Source: JAWKWH01 sp965204295 (GTDB lineage: Bacteria; Pseudomonadota; Alphaproteobacteria; Rhizobiales; Rhizobiaceae). From it: a stretch of 64,000 nt of DNA. Positions 1-7,428 of this stretch are shown here, in pieces. The position numbers were made by a program, and so were the translations under genes. Under the pieces are notes generated by a model. That model saw only the letters and a program-made list of their open reading frames with translations. It did not search any database and had not been told where the DNA came from. The DNA is taken from assembly GCA_965204295.1 (NCBI GenBank), contig OZ241973.1:1984001-2048000 (forward strand), in the 5' to 3' direction. Positions within the stretch are counted from its first letter, which is position 1. Every line of letters starts with the position of its first letter.

Positions 1-1388
1 CTGCTGGAACTATCGGGTTCTTTCAACGTGAATTCAATATCGGAGAATTCTTTAAATTCTTCGTTTATGCGTTGCATTGCACGATCAACGCTGGATTTCT
101 GGCGAAACGCACCGAGTTGTAGCCACCAGACTTTGCTTTCTATCTTGTTAAGGCACGCATCGAAAGTGTGGAAATCGTCAATATCGTCGAGACGTGACCC
201 GATTGTTTTCCAACACTCTAGAGTGCCGTTCGCAAGATCTGATGGCTTGAGCGATTGCCTCCGATTTCTCTGGCAATCCTCCTTGGGTTTCTTCATCAAA
301 CCGGGAAAAATACGGTCGATCCTTATCGGGTCGCGGTAGTCACGATCCTCTTCTCGTATTTCATCCAGGATCCAAGGCTCAACCTTGTCTTCCAAAACTT
401 TGTATTTAAGGACCGGTTTGGCGTCCCTTATTTCCTTAAGCCAATCCAAATTTCTTTCTACACTGGAGTCATCATTTCTTTCTACACTGGAGTCATCGGA
501 GAGATCCGCACCAACCAAGCCAAACAACGCAGCGTGATACGCGACTTCATTCGCCAAACGCCAACCGTTCCGATTGTTGGCGAACATCGAAAGAAGATCT
601 GCAACCGAGCCTCTTTCGGTAGACGACGCAGCTTTTTGGTTGCTAAATGACAAGGAGCGCAGACGCCGCCCGGCATCCTGGATATCTCGCTTTAAATTGG
701 GAAAATTTGCGCTTTCTTCTCTGAATTCGGCCAAGGCAGTTGCGACCGCCAACGCTGCCGTGAATTGCTCGGACCGGATCGCATAGTAAGATCCTTCCGA
801 AAGGCTATAGTCTTCGTTCAAGCCGCGCAGAGCTTTCAAAATGCCGCGTAATTTGGTGGCTGATTCATACTTGGCCTCACCACAATTGCCGTAAGGCATG
901 ACGCTTTTCGCGTTACGGACCAGATCAAAATACCCGTCTTTGACGTTGAAGGCGGCGCAATCCGCAAACTTTGCAGCCCGGAACGCCTCCTCTGTTGGCT
1001 TATTTTGATAGGCGCTCCAATAAGTTCCGAAACGCGCCCGCATATCTTTTTGCAAATCCATGGTTTGCGAAGAAGGTAACTGATAAGGAGCAATGCGGCA
1101 GAGCACCCGCTCAAGCGACAAGATGTCCTCACGCTTGTTTGCACGCGCCTTCCACTCATCGTAGATAAGAGCGAGAGCCTCCTGGCGTTCAACCGGATTC
1201 GCAAACTGATCCAGAAAGACCTCGACGTCCTTTTCGTGGCCGCGGTCGGCGCCCTGTCCACCATCAAGGATGGCAAGATAATCGTCAATCGGCGTGGCTC
1301 CTACGACACCAGACATGCCGAAAACAGCGACCAATACGCTCACGGTCTTCCAAAGCACAGCCGTCATCCTTCTACCCTTCTTTACCAT
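1..1388 (-). CDS. Secreted protein of unknown function, 3' end outside the window
   Basis: An uninterrupted minus-strand frame runs from ATG at 1388 off the left edge, about 462 codons. The first ~31 residues form a signal peptide: basic start, hydrophobic core with VSVLVAVF, cleavage after GVVGA. The mature part is mixed charged and helical, and I recognise no domain. It contains an in-frame duplicated octapeptide (DDSSVERN twice, residues ~298-313), matching a perfect 24-bp DNA tandem repeat at 450-497. The start overlaps the stop of the upstream membrane-protein gene by 7 bp, so the two are probably one operon with coupled translation. An in-frame ATG at 1367 is an alternative start; it would still leave a signal peptide. 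The frame, the signal peptide and the coupling are seen directly; the function is unknown. Confidence 0.72.
   Translation of the reverse strand, partial: MVKKGRRMTAVLWKTVSVLVAVFGMSGVVGATPIDDYLAILDGGQGADRGHEKDVEVFLDQFANPVERQEALALIYDEWKARANKREDILSLERVLCRIAPYQLPSSQTMDLQKDMRARFGTYWSAYQNKPTEEAFRAAKFADCAAFNVKDGYFDLVRNAKSVMPYGNCGEAKYESATKLRGILKALRGLNEDYSLSEGSYYAIRSEQFTAALAVATALAEFREESANFPNLKRDIQDAGRRLRSLSFSNQKAASSTERGSVADLLSMFANNRNGWRLANEVAYHAALFGLVGADLSDDSSVERNDDSSVERNLDWLKEIRDAKPVLKYKVLEDKVEPWILDEIREEDRDYRDPIRIDRIFPGLMKKPKEDCQRNRRQSLKPSDLANGTLECWKTIGSRLDDIDDFHTFDACLNKIESKVWWLQLGAFRQKSSVDRAMQRINEEFKEFSDIEFTLKEPDSSS
450..497. repeat. 24-bp perfect tandem duplication, in frame
   Basis: Two adjacent identical 24-bp units at 450-473 and 474-497. 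Because 24 is a multiple of three, the host reading frame is kept and the protein gains one extra copy of an acidic octapeptide. Confidence 0.95.
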
Positions 1389-1412
1389 ATGATTTCTTCT
1401 TTACCATATGAC
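1381..1412. repeat. Imperfect 19-bp tandem duplication over a gene overlap
   Basis: The 12-bp string tttaccatatga recurs 19 bp apart (1381 and 1400), exactly where the stop of the membrane gene and the start of the secreted-protein gene overlap. It creates a second, out-of-frame ATG at 1407. Confidence 0.8.
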
Positions 1413-2278
1413 TCTCTGGTGGGTTGAGACGCCACCGGGTTTTCAGTCGAACCGCAAAGTCGAGCTTTCAACCGTTTTTCCGAAAGGAACAGGTAAAGGG
1501 ACAGTTTGAAAGCTTCCGGATCGACCGTCAATATCGACATGATCAGAGGTTCTTCTTGATATTCCTCGATGTAGAATGACCTCTCGATCTGTTCTTCTTC
1601 TAGTTTTACAATCAGGGAATCCATCTTTTTCGGCTTCGGCGACGATTGATAAGTAGTTGACCAAAACCCCGATATGATGGCTTCTTTGAGCGATTGATAG
1701 CGCGCATCAATGTCCGTATCAGCATTTCCAAACATTCCCACATCTGCTTTGATCGACAACCCACGAGATTTGTGTGTGAGAATATCTTCCAACAGTCCTC
1801 CGCGACTTACAATTGCTTCAGACTGCGGATCCGGTTTCAAACTGGGAAGGATGGCATGAAATAAGCCGCCCAGCATCAACAAAAAAACGATACTCCCAAC
1901 CGCCTGTACGGTACCCTTTTTTAGCCCCGGAATATCAAAAGACGCTTGGACGTCTACGTCGAAGAATGCGCTGACAGTCAGGCTGCACCCGATGGCAAGT
2001 AGTGCGAGAATAACCAGCCGAATAACGTCGTAGAGAGCATCATTTTCGAACGCTGCCGGTATAAGGCCGGGTAATAACATCAATACGAGTGGCGAGGCCA
2101 CAAGAACTAGCCCAAAGAGCCCGCGCCGCCATTTTTCCCTTGGCTTTCGCCGAGGAGCCTCGCGTAGGGCGGCAAAGGCATCTATGCTCTCGTCAGTTTT
2201 TGGGGCTTCATCTTCCGCCACCTTTGCGTCGTTCTGCCGGTCGGAATGCGAACCCAAATCGGTTTTCTTTTTGCTCAT
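1382..2278 (-). CDS. Inner-membrane protein of unknown function, first gene of a two-gene operon
   Basis: 298 residues from ATG 2278. A GTG at 2290 would add four residues, but the purine-rich stretch in front fits the ATG slightly better. A charged cytoplasmic N-tail of ~50 residues is followed by three hydrophobic segments (about residues 53-73, 84-106 and 123-145, counted from the ATG) and a hydrophilic C-terminal half of ~150 residues with an acidic patch. This suggests a membrane anchor with a soluble domain. No family recognised. The stop overlaps the start of the secreted-protein gene, so the pair may work together at the envelope. The start lies only ~50 bp from the end of a decayed IS1380 whose terminal region carries a promoter-like sequence pointing at this gene. 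Confidence 0.7.
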   Translation of the reverse strand: MSKKKTDLGSHSDRQNDAKVAEDEAPKTDESIDAFAALREAPRRKPREKWRRGLFGLVLVASPLVLMLLPGLIPAAFENDALYDVIRLVILALLAIGCSLTVSAFFDVDVQASFDIPGLKKGTVQAVGSIVFLLMLGGLFHAILPSLKPDPQSEAIVSRGGLLEDILTHKSRGLSIKADVGMFGNADTDIDARYQSLKEAIISGFWSTTYQSSPKPKKMDSLIVKLEEEQIERSFYIEEYQEEPLIMSILTVDPEAFKLSLYLFLSEKRLKARLCGSTENPVASQPTRESYGKEEIIW

Positions 2279-2366
2279 TGACCCCTGCACCCCGCATTAT
2301 TCATGATGGTCACATATCCGACTTTCTTTTAGCCCGCATTCCCCGAATGGCGCGCCGTTTGACCGA

Positions 2367-2395
2367 AAGATGGCTTGGTTTCGCCCGCCGGTCAA
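2367..2395 (-). promoter_or_regulatory. Candidate outward promoter in the IS1380 right end
   Basis: On the minus strand TTGACC (2390-2395), a 17-bp spacer and CATCTT (2367-2372) form a plausible sigma-70 promoter pointing at the membrane-protein gene that starts at 2278. The second IS1380 copy keeps the same layout: TTGATT, 17 bp, CAGCTT at 16561-16589, in front of the LuxR gene. The -10 is weak, so this is inference. Confidence 0.35.
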
Positions 2396-2558
2396 GTTTT
2401 TTGTGGTTCGTCCGGCGCTCTGCGGCAGCGAGAGCGCCCGAACCGGGGCGGTCGACCCGCCGCGCGCCCACGTTTCATCCTCGTCCGATGGCCACGGCTT
2501 TTGGCATAGAGGACAGACTTGTCCCGCCGCTTTCGTTCGGTTCCGGTCGGGGTCGAGG

Positions 2559-3291
2559 TCATGCACATGACGGCGGGGGCCGCAATTGATGAAGAGAGCG
2601 GCAAGGACGGCCCGCACCGTCGGACCGGTGACGGCGCCTCCGCCGGCTGGAAAGTATGGCGCACCACGCGGGCGCCGATCTTGATCGGCTTCAGTCGCAG
2701 GCCGGTCAGCGACCGGTCGGCCATGGCTTCGGGGAAACTCGACGCAGCGCGGGAAGGTGGTCAGGTTGCAGGCTGGCGCATGCAACTGCAGTCGCACCTC
2801 GTTGTCGCGGAACCGCTTGCATGAAAGGCGCGTCCGGCGGAAGGCATATTTGCCTTCCTTGATATGCTGTTCGGCGGCGCCCCTATGGTTGTAGAACCGC
2901 ACCACCCGGTCAGGCTCCATCGGCAGGTTGGTGACGATGAACCCTACGCGGGGGAACAGTTCGCCCGGATGCCATTCGATCCTGGCGATCACGTGGCGCT
3001 CTTCCTCCCGGCTCCGGGCCCGATACTGGAAATCCTCGTAGAAGCGTTGACCCTGGTCTGCGAAGGACGGTCCACGGGCCGGGTCGGCAGATGCGCGACC
3101 TTGTTCCGCAGGACAGCGTTGGAGGGCAGCCGGATGGCGTAGTAATATCCGACCTCTTCCAGCCGCTGGTAGATCGCAGGGCTGGCATAGGCGGCATCGG
3201 CGCGGAAGAAGCGCATGAGGTCACGCTTGGCGTAGCGGGCGATCGCCGGGTCGAGCACGTCCCTCCAGCCGTCGGCGCTGTGGACGTTGCC
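2559..3291 (-). pseudogene. IS1380 transposase, C-terminal fragment with frameshift
   Basis: The reading begins at NVHSADGWRDVL, continues with FFRADAAYA and EEVGYYYAIRLP, then changes frame near 3060. The second frame gives IARIEWHPGELFP, VGFIVTNLPM and EQHIKEGKYAFR. All are hallmarks of the IS1380 DDE transposase common in Rhizobiales. More frame slips occur before the expected C-terminus, which ends at a TGA at 2559-2561. The N-terminal half, with the first catalytic aspartate, is absent, so it cannot be active. Family assignment is from established sequence patterns. Confidence 0.85.
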
Positions 3292-3422
3292 GCCGCCTTT
3301 TCCCGGCGGCGAACCGGAAACCCGAACGAGCGTCGGGAGAACGACGAACCGGGTTCGCGCCCTGACGGGAATTCGGATTGGCTCCTTAGCCATGCCTCGT
3401 ATCGAAGCGAGACGCCATCGCC

Positions 3423-4489
3423 CTATTGCGGCAGCACCTCATCCAATTCAGCACAAGGTTGACCACAGACTGATTCATAGTCTTTACAAAAGTGAGAAGA
3501 TGGAACAAAGGCATTTGGTAAAGATGCTTTTTCAAATGATTCCTCGCTGATAGCGTTTCCTTCTATGTGCATACCTACAAGGTAGTCTTGGCCATCTACG
3601 TTTGCAGAATAGGTGCTTCCAGAAACAGCTTTCTCTGCGGGGCAATTAGTCCCAATAAGTTCACTGTAGTCTTCTACAATCTGACAAGGATGGGTTACCC
3701 TCATTGGGGCATTATATAAAGAACTAGTTTGCTTAAAAGTTTCTGCCTGAAAACCTTTAGAAAAAATTGGTGTTCCAGATTCATCTTTGTAAAAAATTGT
3801 CTGCGGTCTATAAATATGAACGTCTATTTCACCGCTGTTTGATGCATCGATCAATCTTCGATTTGAACTTTTTACTGGTCTTACAAAATGATTTGGCTTT
3901 AATGGATTATCAACTTTTATAAAAACATAATCAGTAGACGAATCTGTCCATGCAGAAGGATTTCCTATTCTGGGAGACACATAGCTACTATCATTTTTAG
4001 CAGTCATTACAGTTTCTCTAGAGTCATTACAGTTTCTCTAGAAAGTGGATAAGGAGACATACCGTGCGTATTACCAGAAGGGGTTTCTTGTGGTCTTTCC
4101 TCACGTCTTGCCTCTTTTGGATTATCTAAAACTCCATGAGCTGTGGCCAAATATACACCTGGACACACTTGAATCGCTTGACTTATTCCATTTTTAGTAA
4201 AAACTGAAGCCATCGCAGCTCCAACGCCCTTTTTAGTAGAAACAGGACTCATTGAATTATCCCGATCCTGATACCAAGTGATTTTGTGAATACATGATTT
4301 AGGGTTTAACATGCAATCGATCCCATCGAGTCGGGAAGCCCCGCCGTCGGAAGACCGCACTGCGCGGTCGTCGCCACCCCGCATTCCCGAATGAAGGTCC
4401 GGGCTTACGGCCCCGGCAAGGGCATGGAAAGCGACGGCAACAAGACCCGCCGACAGCAGCAGGGCATGGGGCAATTTCAACGGTTTCAT
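3423..4489 (-). pseudogene. Secreted trypsin-like serine protease, split by a 20-bp duplication
   Basis: Two adjacent frames are halves of one gene. The first, from ATG 4489 (good GGAGAG site), has a signal peptide (MKPLKLPHALL...HALAG), then a histidine motif in YLATAHG. The second has an aspartate-type segment DYVFIKVD and a SGS motif (AVSGS) before YLVGMHIEG, giving a His-Asp-Ser order typical of trypsin-fold peptidases. A 20-bp tandem duplication at 4002-4041 breaks the frame. Removing one copy fuses the halves cleanly (LSRETVMTAKND) into 348 residues. From ~3440 to ~4316 the DNA is strikingly AT-rich; the signal-peptide end is GC-rich. Seen: frames, duplication, composition. Inferred: peptidase activity of the repaired form. 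Confidence 0.62.
4002..4041. repeat. 20-bp tandem duplication causing a frameshift
   Basis: Two adjacent identical 20-bp copies at 4002-4021 and 4022-4041. The unit is not a multiple of three, so it ends the first half of the protease frame with a TAA just inside the second copy. Loss of one copy restores a single long frame. Confidence 0.93.
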
Positions 4490-4938
4490 TCCGTTCTCTC
4501 CGGCGCCTTCCCGCGACAACGCCTCGTTTAGGCCGGCGCACGGCTGACCGCAAACGGATTCACAAGGTCCGGCCTCGATCCGGCCGGCGTCCGATTGCGA
4601 AGATGCGGAGCATGGACGGGAGTTTCGGCCTTTCGCCGTCAGCCGTCGCATGTCCTATCCGGAGGAAGCCGACCGGATTGCGCATCGCATAAAGGTCCGG
4701 GACCGGCGCGCGTTCCACACTGCCACCCTATAACCTGAACTCAACTCAATGGAAAACGTCTGGGCCTATCTGCGCGCAAAAAAGCTCGCCCTCTCCGTCT
4801 TCGACAGCTACGAGGACATACTCGACAAATGCGCAGATGCCTGGAACTTGTTTGAAAATAACCCGGAACGCATCACCTCAATCACGCACAGAGATTGGAT
4901 AACGGTCAATTGATTTAGCCGTTGGTATCAGACGTTAT
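4490..4938. other. Degenerate stretch with a protease-tail remnant and an IS630 scrap
   Basis: No intact gene. On the minus strand around 4500-4560 the peptide CESVCGQPCAGL followed by NEAL repeats the C-terminal tail of the protease just downstream (ESVCGQPCAEL). This suggests that the end of a lost upstream paralogue survives here. The rest is an unassigned stretch (~4575-4735) and the IS630 fragment at 4738-4913. Confidence 0.5.
4738..4913 (+). pseudogene. IS630-family transposase, C-terminal scrap
   Basis: The frame ending with TGA at 4911 reads NSMENVWAYLRAKKLA, then SYEDILDKCADAWN and ITSITHRDW. This is the classic C-terminus of IS630-type DDE transposases (NP-ENxW, then TSIxxRxW). A five-base duplication just before the match breaks the frame, and nothing of the rest of the element is present. 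Confidence 0.8.
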
Positions 4939-5937
4939 TTACAGGATGATCGAGCGCTGATCGGGATCGTCGGGAAAGACGCGGCCAAAGCTGATGCACC
5001 GAAACATATGTTCAAAAACCAGCCCCGGCTGACCCGCCGTATCGCCATCGAGGAAGTAGGTATGGCCCATGAGCATGTCGTAGTCGGTGTTGATGTCATC
5101 GCAATCGGCCTGAAACACGTTTCGGGGCGTTTTGCTTATGTCTTCGGGCCCGGTATGGCCGAGGCGGCGGGAGGCCACTTTGTTTTTCAGATTTGCAGCC
5201 TTGCTGGCGCGCAGGGCCATGTCGTCAGAGGCATAGTACACGACCACGTTGCGTGACGCATGGCTGATCAGTTCGCCGGGCTGACCGCGATGCAGTGTTT
5301 CGTTCACGACATCGGCGGCGACCATGAAAGTGTTGCGCAAGATGAGCGGCACACCCGATGCTAGATCGTATCGGTCCCACATCACAAGCGATTGGCGCAG
5401 CACCCGGTTGCCCATGGAATGCGCCAGCAGGTTGATACGCTTGAGGCAGGGCGCGACCTTGTTGCCGTCGGAGTTGCGCCAGGCCATGAATCTTTCCAGC
5501 GCCCGGGCAAAGGAATCCGCGCTTCGATCGGCCGATTTCTGGTCATCCCAATAGTCCTGGACAATGCCTATATCGTTATCGCAGGGCCAGATCAAAGGCA
5601 CGACCAGCACCTCCTTCTCTTTCTTCGCGTCGCAAAGATCCTGAAGTTTCTGCGCCGTTTCAAAAACGTCTTCGGGCAGGTTGCTAAACCCGTGGATGTA
5701 GAGAAGGATCTGGCGGTAATCGCTGTCCTTCAGGCGCTTGAGAAACTCCTGACTGCCAATCTCTGTATGATTGCGTTTTTCATTGCGCTGTTTTGTATTG
5801 CCCTTGGTCACGGCCGGCCCGGTTTCGCAGAAAAAGACCGAGCTGATGGGCGTGTTGTCTTGCAAGGCGAAATTCAGCGTGCGGCCTGCGACGCTTCGAA
5901 TGCCCTGAGCGGGAAAACGGTTGGTGATGAACAGCAT
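4939..5937 (-). CDS. DUF900-type alpha/beta hydrolase
   Basis: 332 residues. The N-terminus MLFITNR and the core fit the DUF900 alpha/beta-hydrolase family: an oxyanion-type YIHGFSN strand (~80-86), a conserved PLIWP strand (~114-118), and the nucleophile elbow AHSMGNR with Ser174. No signal peptide, so it is probably cytoplasmic. Substrates of this family are poorly known (esterase or lipase-like). It stands alone between an IS630 scrap and a repeat-bearing intergenic region, both signs of an accessory area. The family call is firm; a specific role cannot be given. Confidence 0.8.
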   Translation of the reverse strand: MLFITNRFPAQGIRSVAGRTLNFALQDNTPISSVFFCETGPAVTKGNTKQRNEKRNHTEIGSQEFLKRLKDSDYRQILLYIHGFSNLPEDVFETAQKLQDLCDAKKEKEVLVVPLIWPCDNDIGIVQDYWDDQKSADRSADSFARALERFMAWRNSDGNKVAPCLKRINLLAHSMGNRVLRQSLVMWDRYDLASGVPLILRNTFMVAADVVNETLHRGQPGELISHASRNVVVYYASDDMALRASKAANLKNKVASRRLGHTGPEDISKTPRNVFQADCDDINTDYDMLMGHTYFLDGDTAGQPGLVFEHMFRCISFGRVFPDDPDQRSIIL

Positions 5938-6292
5938 GGCCGGGATACTTTCAGTCAGGTCAAGCGACGGGATTCTCCATTTGAACGCCCTCCGCTGACC
6001 ATGCCGTTGATGAGGGCGCCGGTCAAGACAAAGGGCGCCTATACGGCGGGCATGTTGGCCGATGCCATACCGGCGGGATTCCTGAATGCCGACCGGAGGC
6101 GCCCCGATGCCGGTGTGAACGGCCCTCGAACGGGTGTCGAAGGGTGATCGAACGGGTATTGAAGGCGAGATGCGCCGTTGTGAAACCCGGTGTCAAAAAT
6201 CCCGGAACCGCGGATGCGGGAATCGGACACCGCTCTGCGTCGTTGCGTTCTACGCCGCCCCGCCGGCCCGCAACCCGCACGGACGGCCGATG
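5938..6292. other. Intergenic region with the left copy of a 107-bp dispersed repeat
   Basis: 355 bp between the hydrolase start and the recombinase stop, without a credible gene. It must contain the hydrolase promoter. It also carries the dispersed repeat at 6106-6212, whose partner lies inverted at 63767-63874. Confidence 0.6.
6106..6212 (-). repeat. 107-bp dispersed repeat, left copy (inverted relative to the right copy)
   Basis: The reverse complement matches 63767-63874 closely: the first ~47 bases are almost identical, a more variable middle follows, then a conserved block with gacacccgttcgaggg. It begins 81 bp downstream of the tyrosine recombinase stop. Confidence 0.85.
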
Positions 6293-7207
6293 TCAGTCCG
6301 CGCGTTCCAGCACTTTTACGCAGGCGTCGAGATCGTCGGTGGCCAGATGCGCGTAACGCATGGTCATCGACAGCGTCCGGTGGCCGAGCCACATCTGCAC
6401 CCGGCGAATGTCGATCCCGCCGCGCACCAGCCGCGAGGCGCAGGTGTGGCGCAGGATATGCGGCACCACCTGCGTGTCGCCCGAAAGCCCGATTTCCGCC
6501 TTGGCGTCGTTCCAGACGGCGCGGAAACCCGGTTGCGTCAGATTGGCGAACGGACCGCTCCCGCCGTTTTTCGGCGCCTCGATCGCGTTTCGCGCCCGTG
6601 CGGTCAGCGGCACGGTGCGGCTGCGGCCGGATTTGGTGATCCAGAACGTCGCCCGGTCGTCGGCGATGTCCTGCCACATCAGCCCGAGCGCCTCGCCGAG
6701 CCGGCAGCCGGCGTCGACCAGAAAGACCGACAACCGCCAGGCGTCCTCCGACCGGGCGCGGATCGCCGCGAACAGGCGCGCTTCCTCGTCCGCGTCGAGA
6801 ACGCGGATTCGCCCGGCCTTTTCCCGCTGACGCCGGAATTCCGGCAGGCTGCGGATATCGCCCATTTTTTCCGCCTTGCGCAACAGTTTGCTCAGCGCGG
6901 CCATTTTGCGGTTGATGGTCGCGTTCGAGTTGCCGCGTTCGCGAAGCGCGCCGATCAGCCGGTCGATCGATTCGTCGGAAAAGACGGAGAATTTCCGCCC
7001 GAGCAGGATCTCGTTCAGTTCTCCGAGAAACGACCGCACATTTTTCTTGTGCGATCCCTCTTCCCACAGCACGTTCATGTAGCGATCCGTCAGTTCCGCC
7101 AGACTGTGCTCCGCCGCGGCGCGAACGGCCGGGCCTGACGACGGCGCGATCCGGTATTCGCCGGAAATCGACAGGAATTGCGCGACGTGCGAGACGGGTT
7201 CGTTCAT
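6293..7207 (-). CDS. Tyrosine recombinase/integrase
   Basis: 304 residues from ATG 7207, chosen because GGGAG lies eight bases upstream and the 20 residues before it look non-coding. An N-terminal SAM-like DNA-binding domain (~25-125) precedes the catalytic domain. The catalytic residues are visible: Arg169 in GCRLGEALGL, His250 and Arg253 in HILRHTCASRL, His276 in WLGHRTLS, and Tyr285 in MRYAHL. It therefore looks active. The architecture resembles XerC/D-like or phage integrases; XerC/D cannot be excluded but the setting (repeats, duplications, IS remnants) favours a mobile-element integrase. No tRNA target or direct att pair was found nearby. Confidence 0.85.
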   Translation of the reverse strand: MNEPVSHVAQFLSISGEYRIAPSSGPAVRAAAEHSLAELTDRYMNVLWEEGSHKKNVRSFLGELNEILLGRKFSVFSDESIDRLIGALRERGNSNATINRKMAALSKLLRKAEKMGDIRSLPEFRRQREKAGRIRVLDADEEARLFAAIRARSEDAWRLSVFLVDAGCRLGEALGLMWQDIADDRATFWITKSGRSRTVPLTARARNAIEAPKNGGSGPFANLTQPGFRAVWNDAKAEIGLSGDTQVVPHILRHTCASRLVRGGIDIRRVQMWLGHRTLSMTMRYAHLATDDLDACVKVLERAD

Positions 7208-7360
7208 TGGGGCGCTCCCGGAGCCGAGGTGAATTGCCGTATAGTCCGCATCCGCGCCCGCTTGCAAACGGATTCGCGTTCCGCGTTCCGGCCCGGTCCG
7301 GTCCGCCGTGCGAACCCGCCTGACTCCGCCGGCGCGGAATCAGGCTTTCCGCCCCGGATG

Positions 7361-7397
7361 GAAACGGAAAGGCCCGGCGGTGGAATGCCGCCGGGCC
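7361..7397 (-). terminator. Rho-independent terminator of porin 1
   Basis: A perfect 10-bp stem ggcccggcgg/ccgccgggcc with a 7-base loop (7371-7397). On the minus strand it is followed by tttccgtttcc. It lies 32 bp past the porin 1 stop and is duplicated at 13166-13202 and, damaged, near 9471. Confidence 0.85.
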
Positions 7398-7428
7398 CGG
7401 ATAATGTTCGGTCTGTGCGTTCGGCCGA

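Larger units (their letters stand above)
2333..3300 (-). mobile_element. IS1380-family element, 5'-truncated remnant
   Basis: Contains the C-terminal part of an IS1380 transposase on the minus strand, then ~225 bp of non-coding 3' region ending near 2333 at a cccgcattcccc end. The same end motif occurs at 16014, at the left end of the second IS1380 copy. The last 113 bp (2338-2450) match 16507-16618 in inverted orientation at roughly 80 percent by eye, which defines the right-terminal region of this IS type. The left end and the transposase N-terminus are missing. Confidence 0.7.

Noticed and set aside
836..1288. 150-residue minus frame inside the left-edge gene
   Set aside because: It is another frame of the secreted-protein gene, whose long open frame with signal peptide is clearly better.
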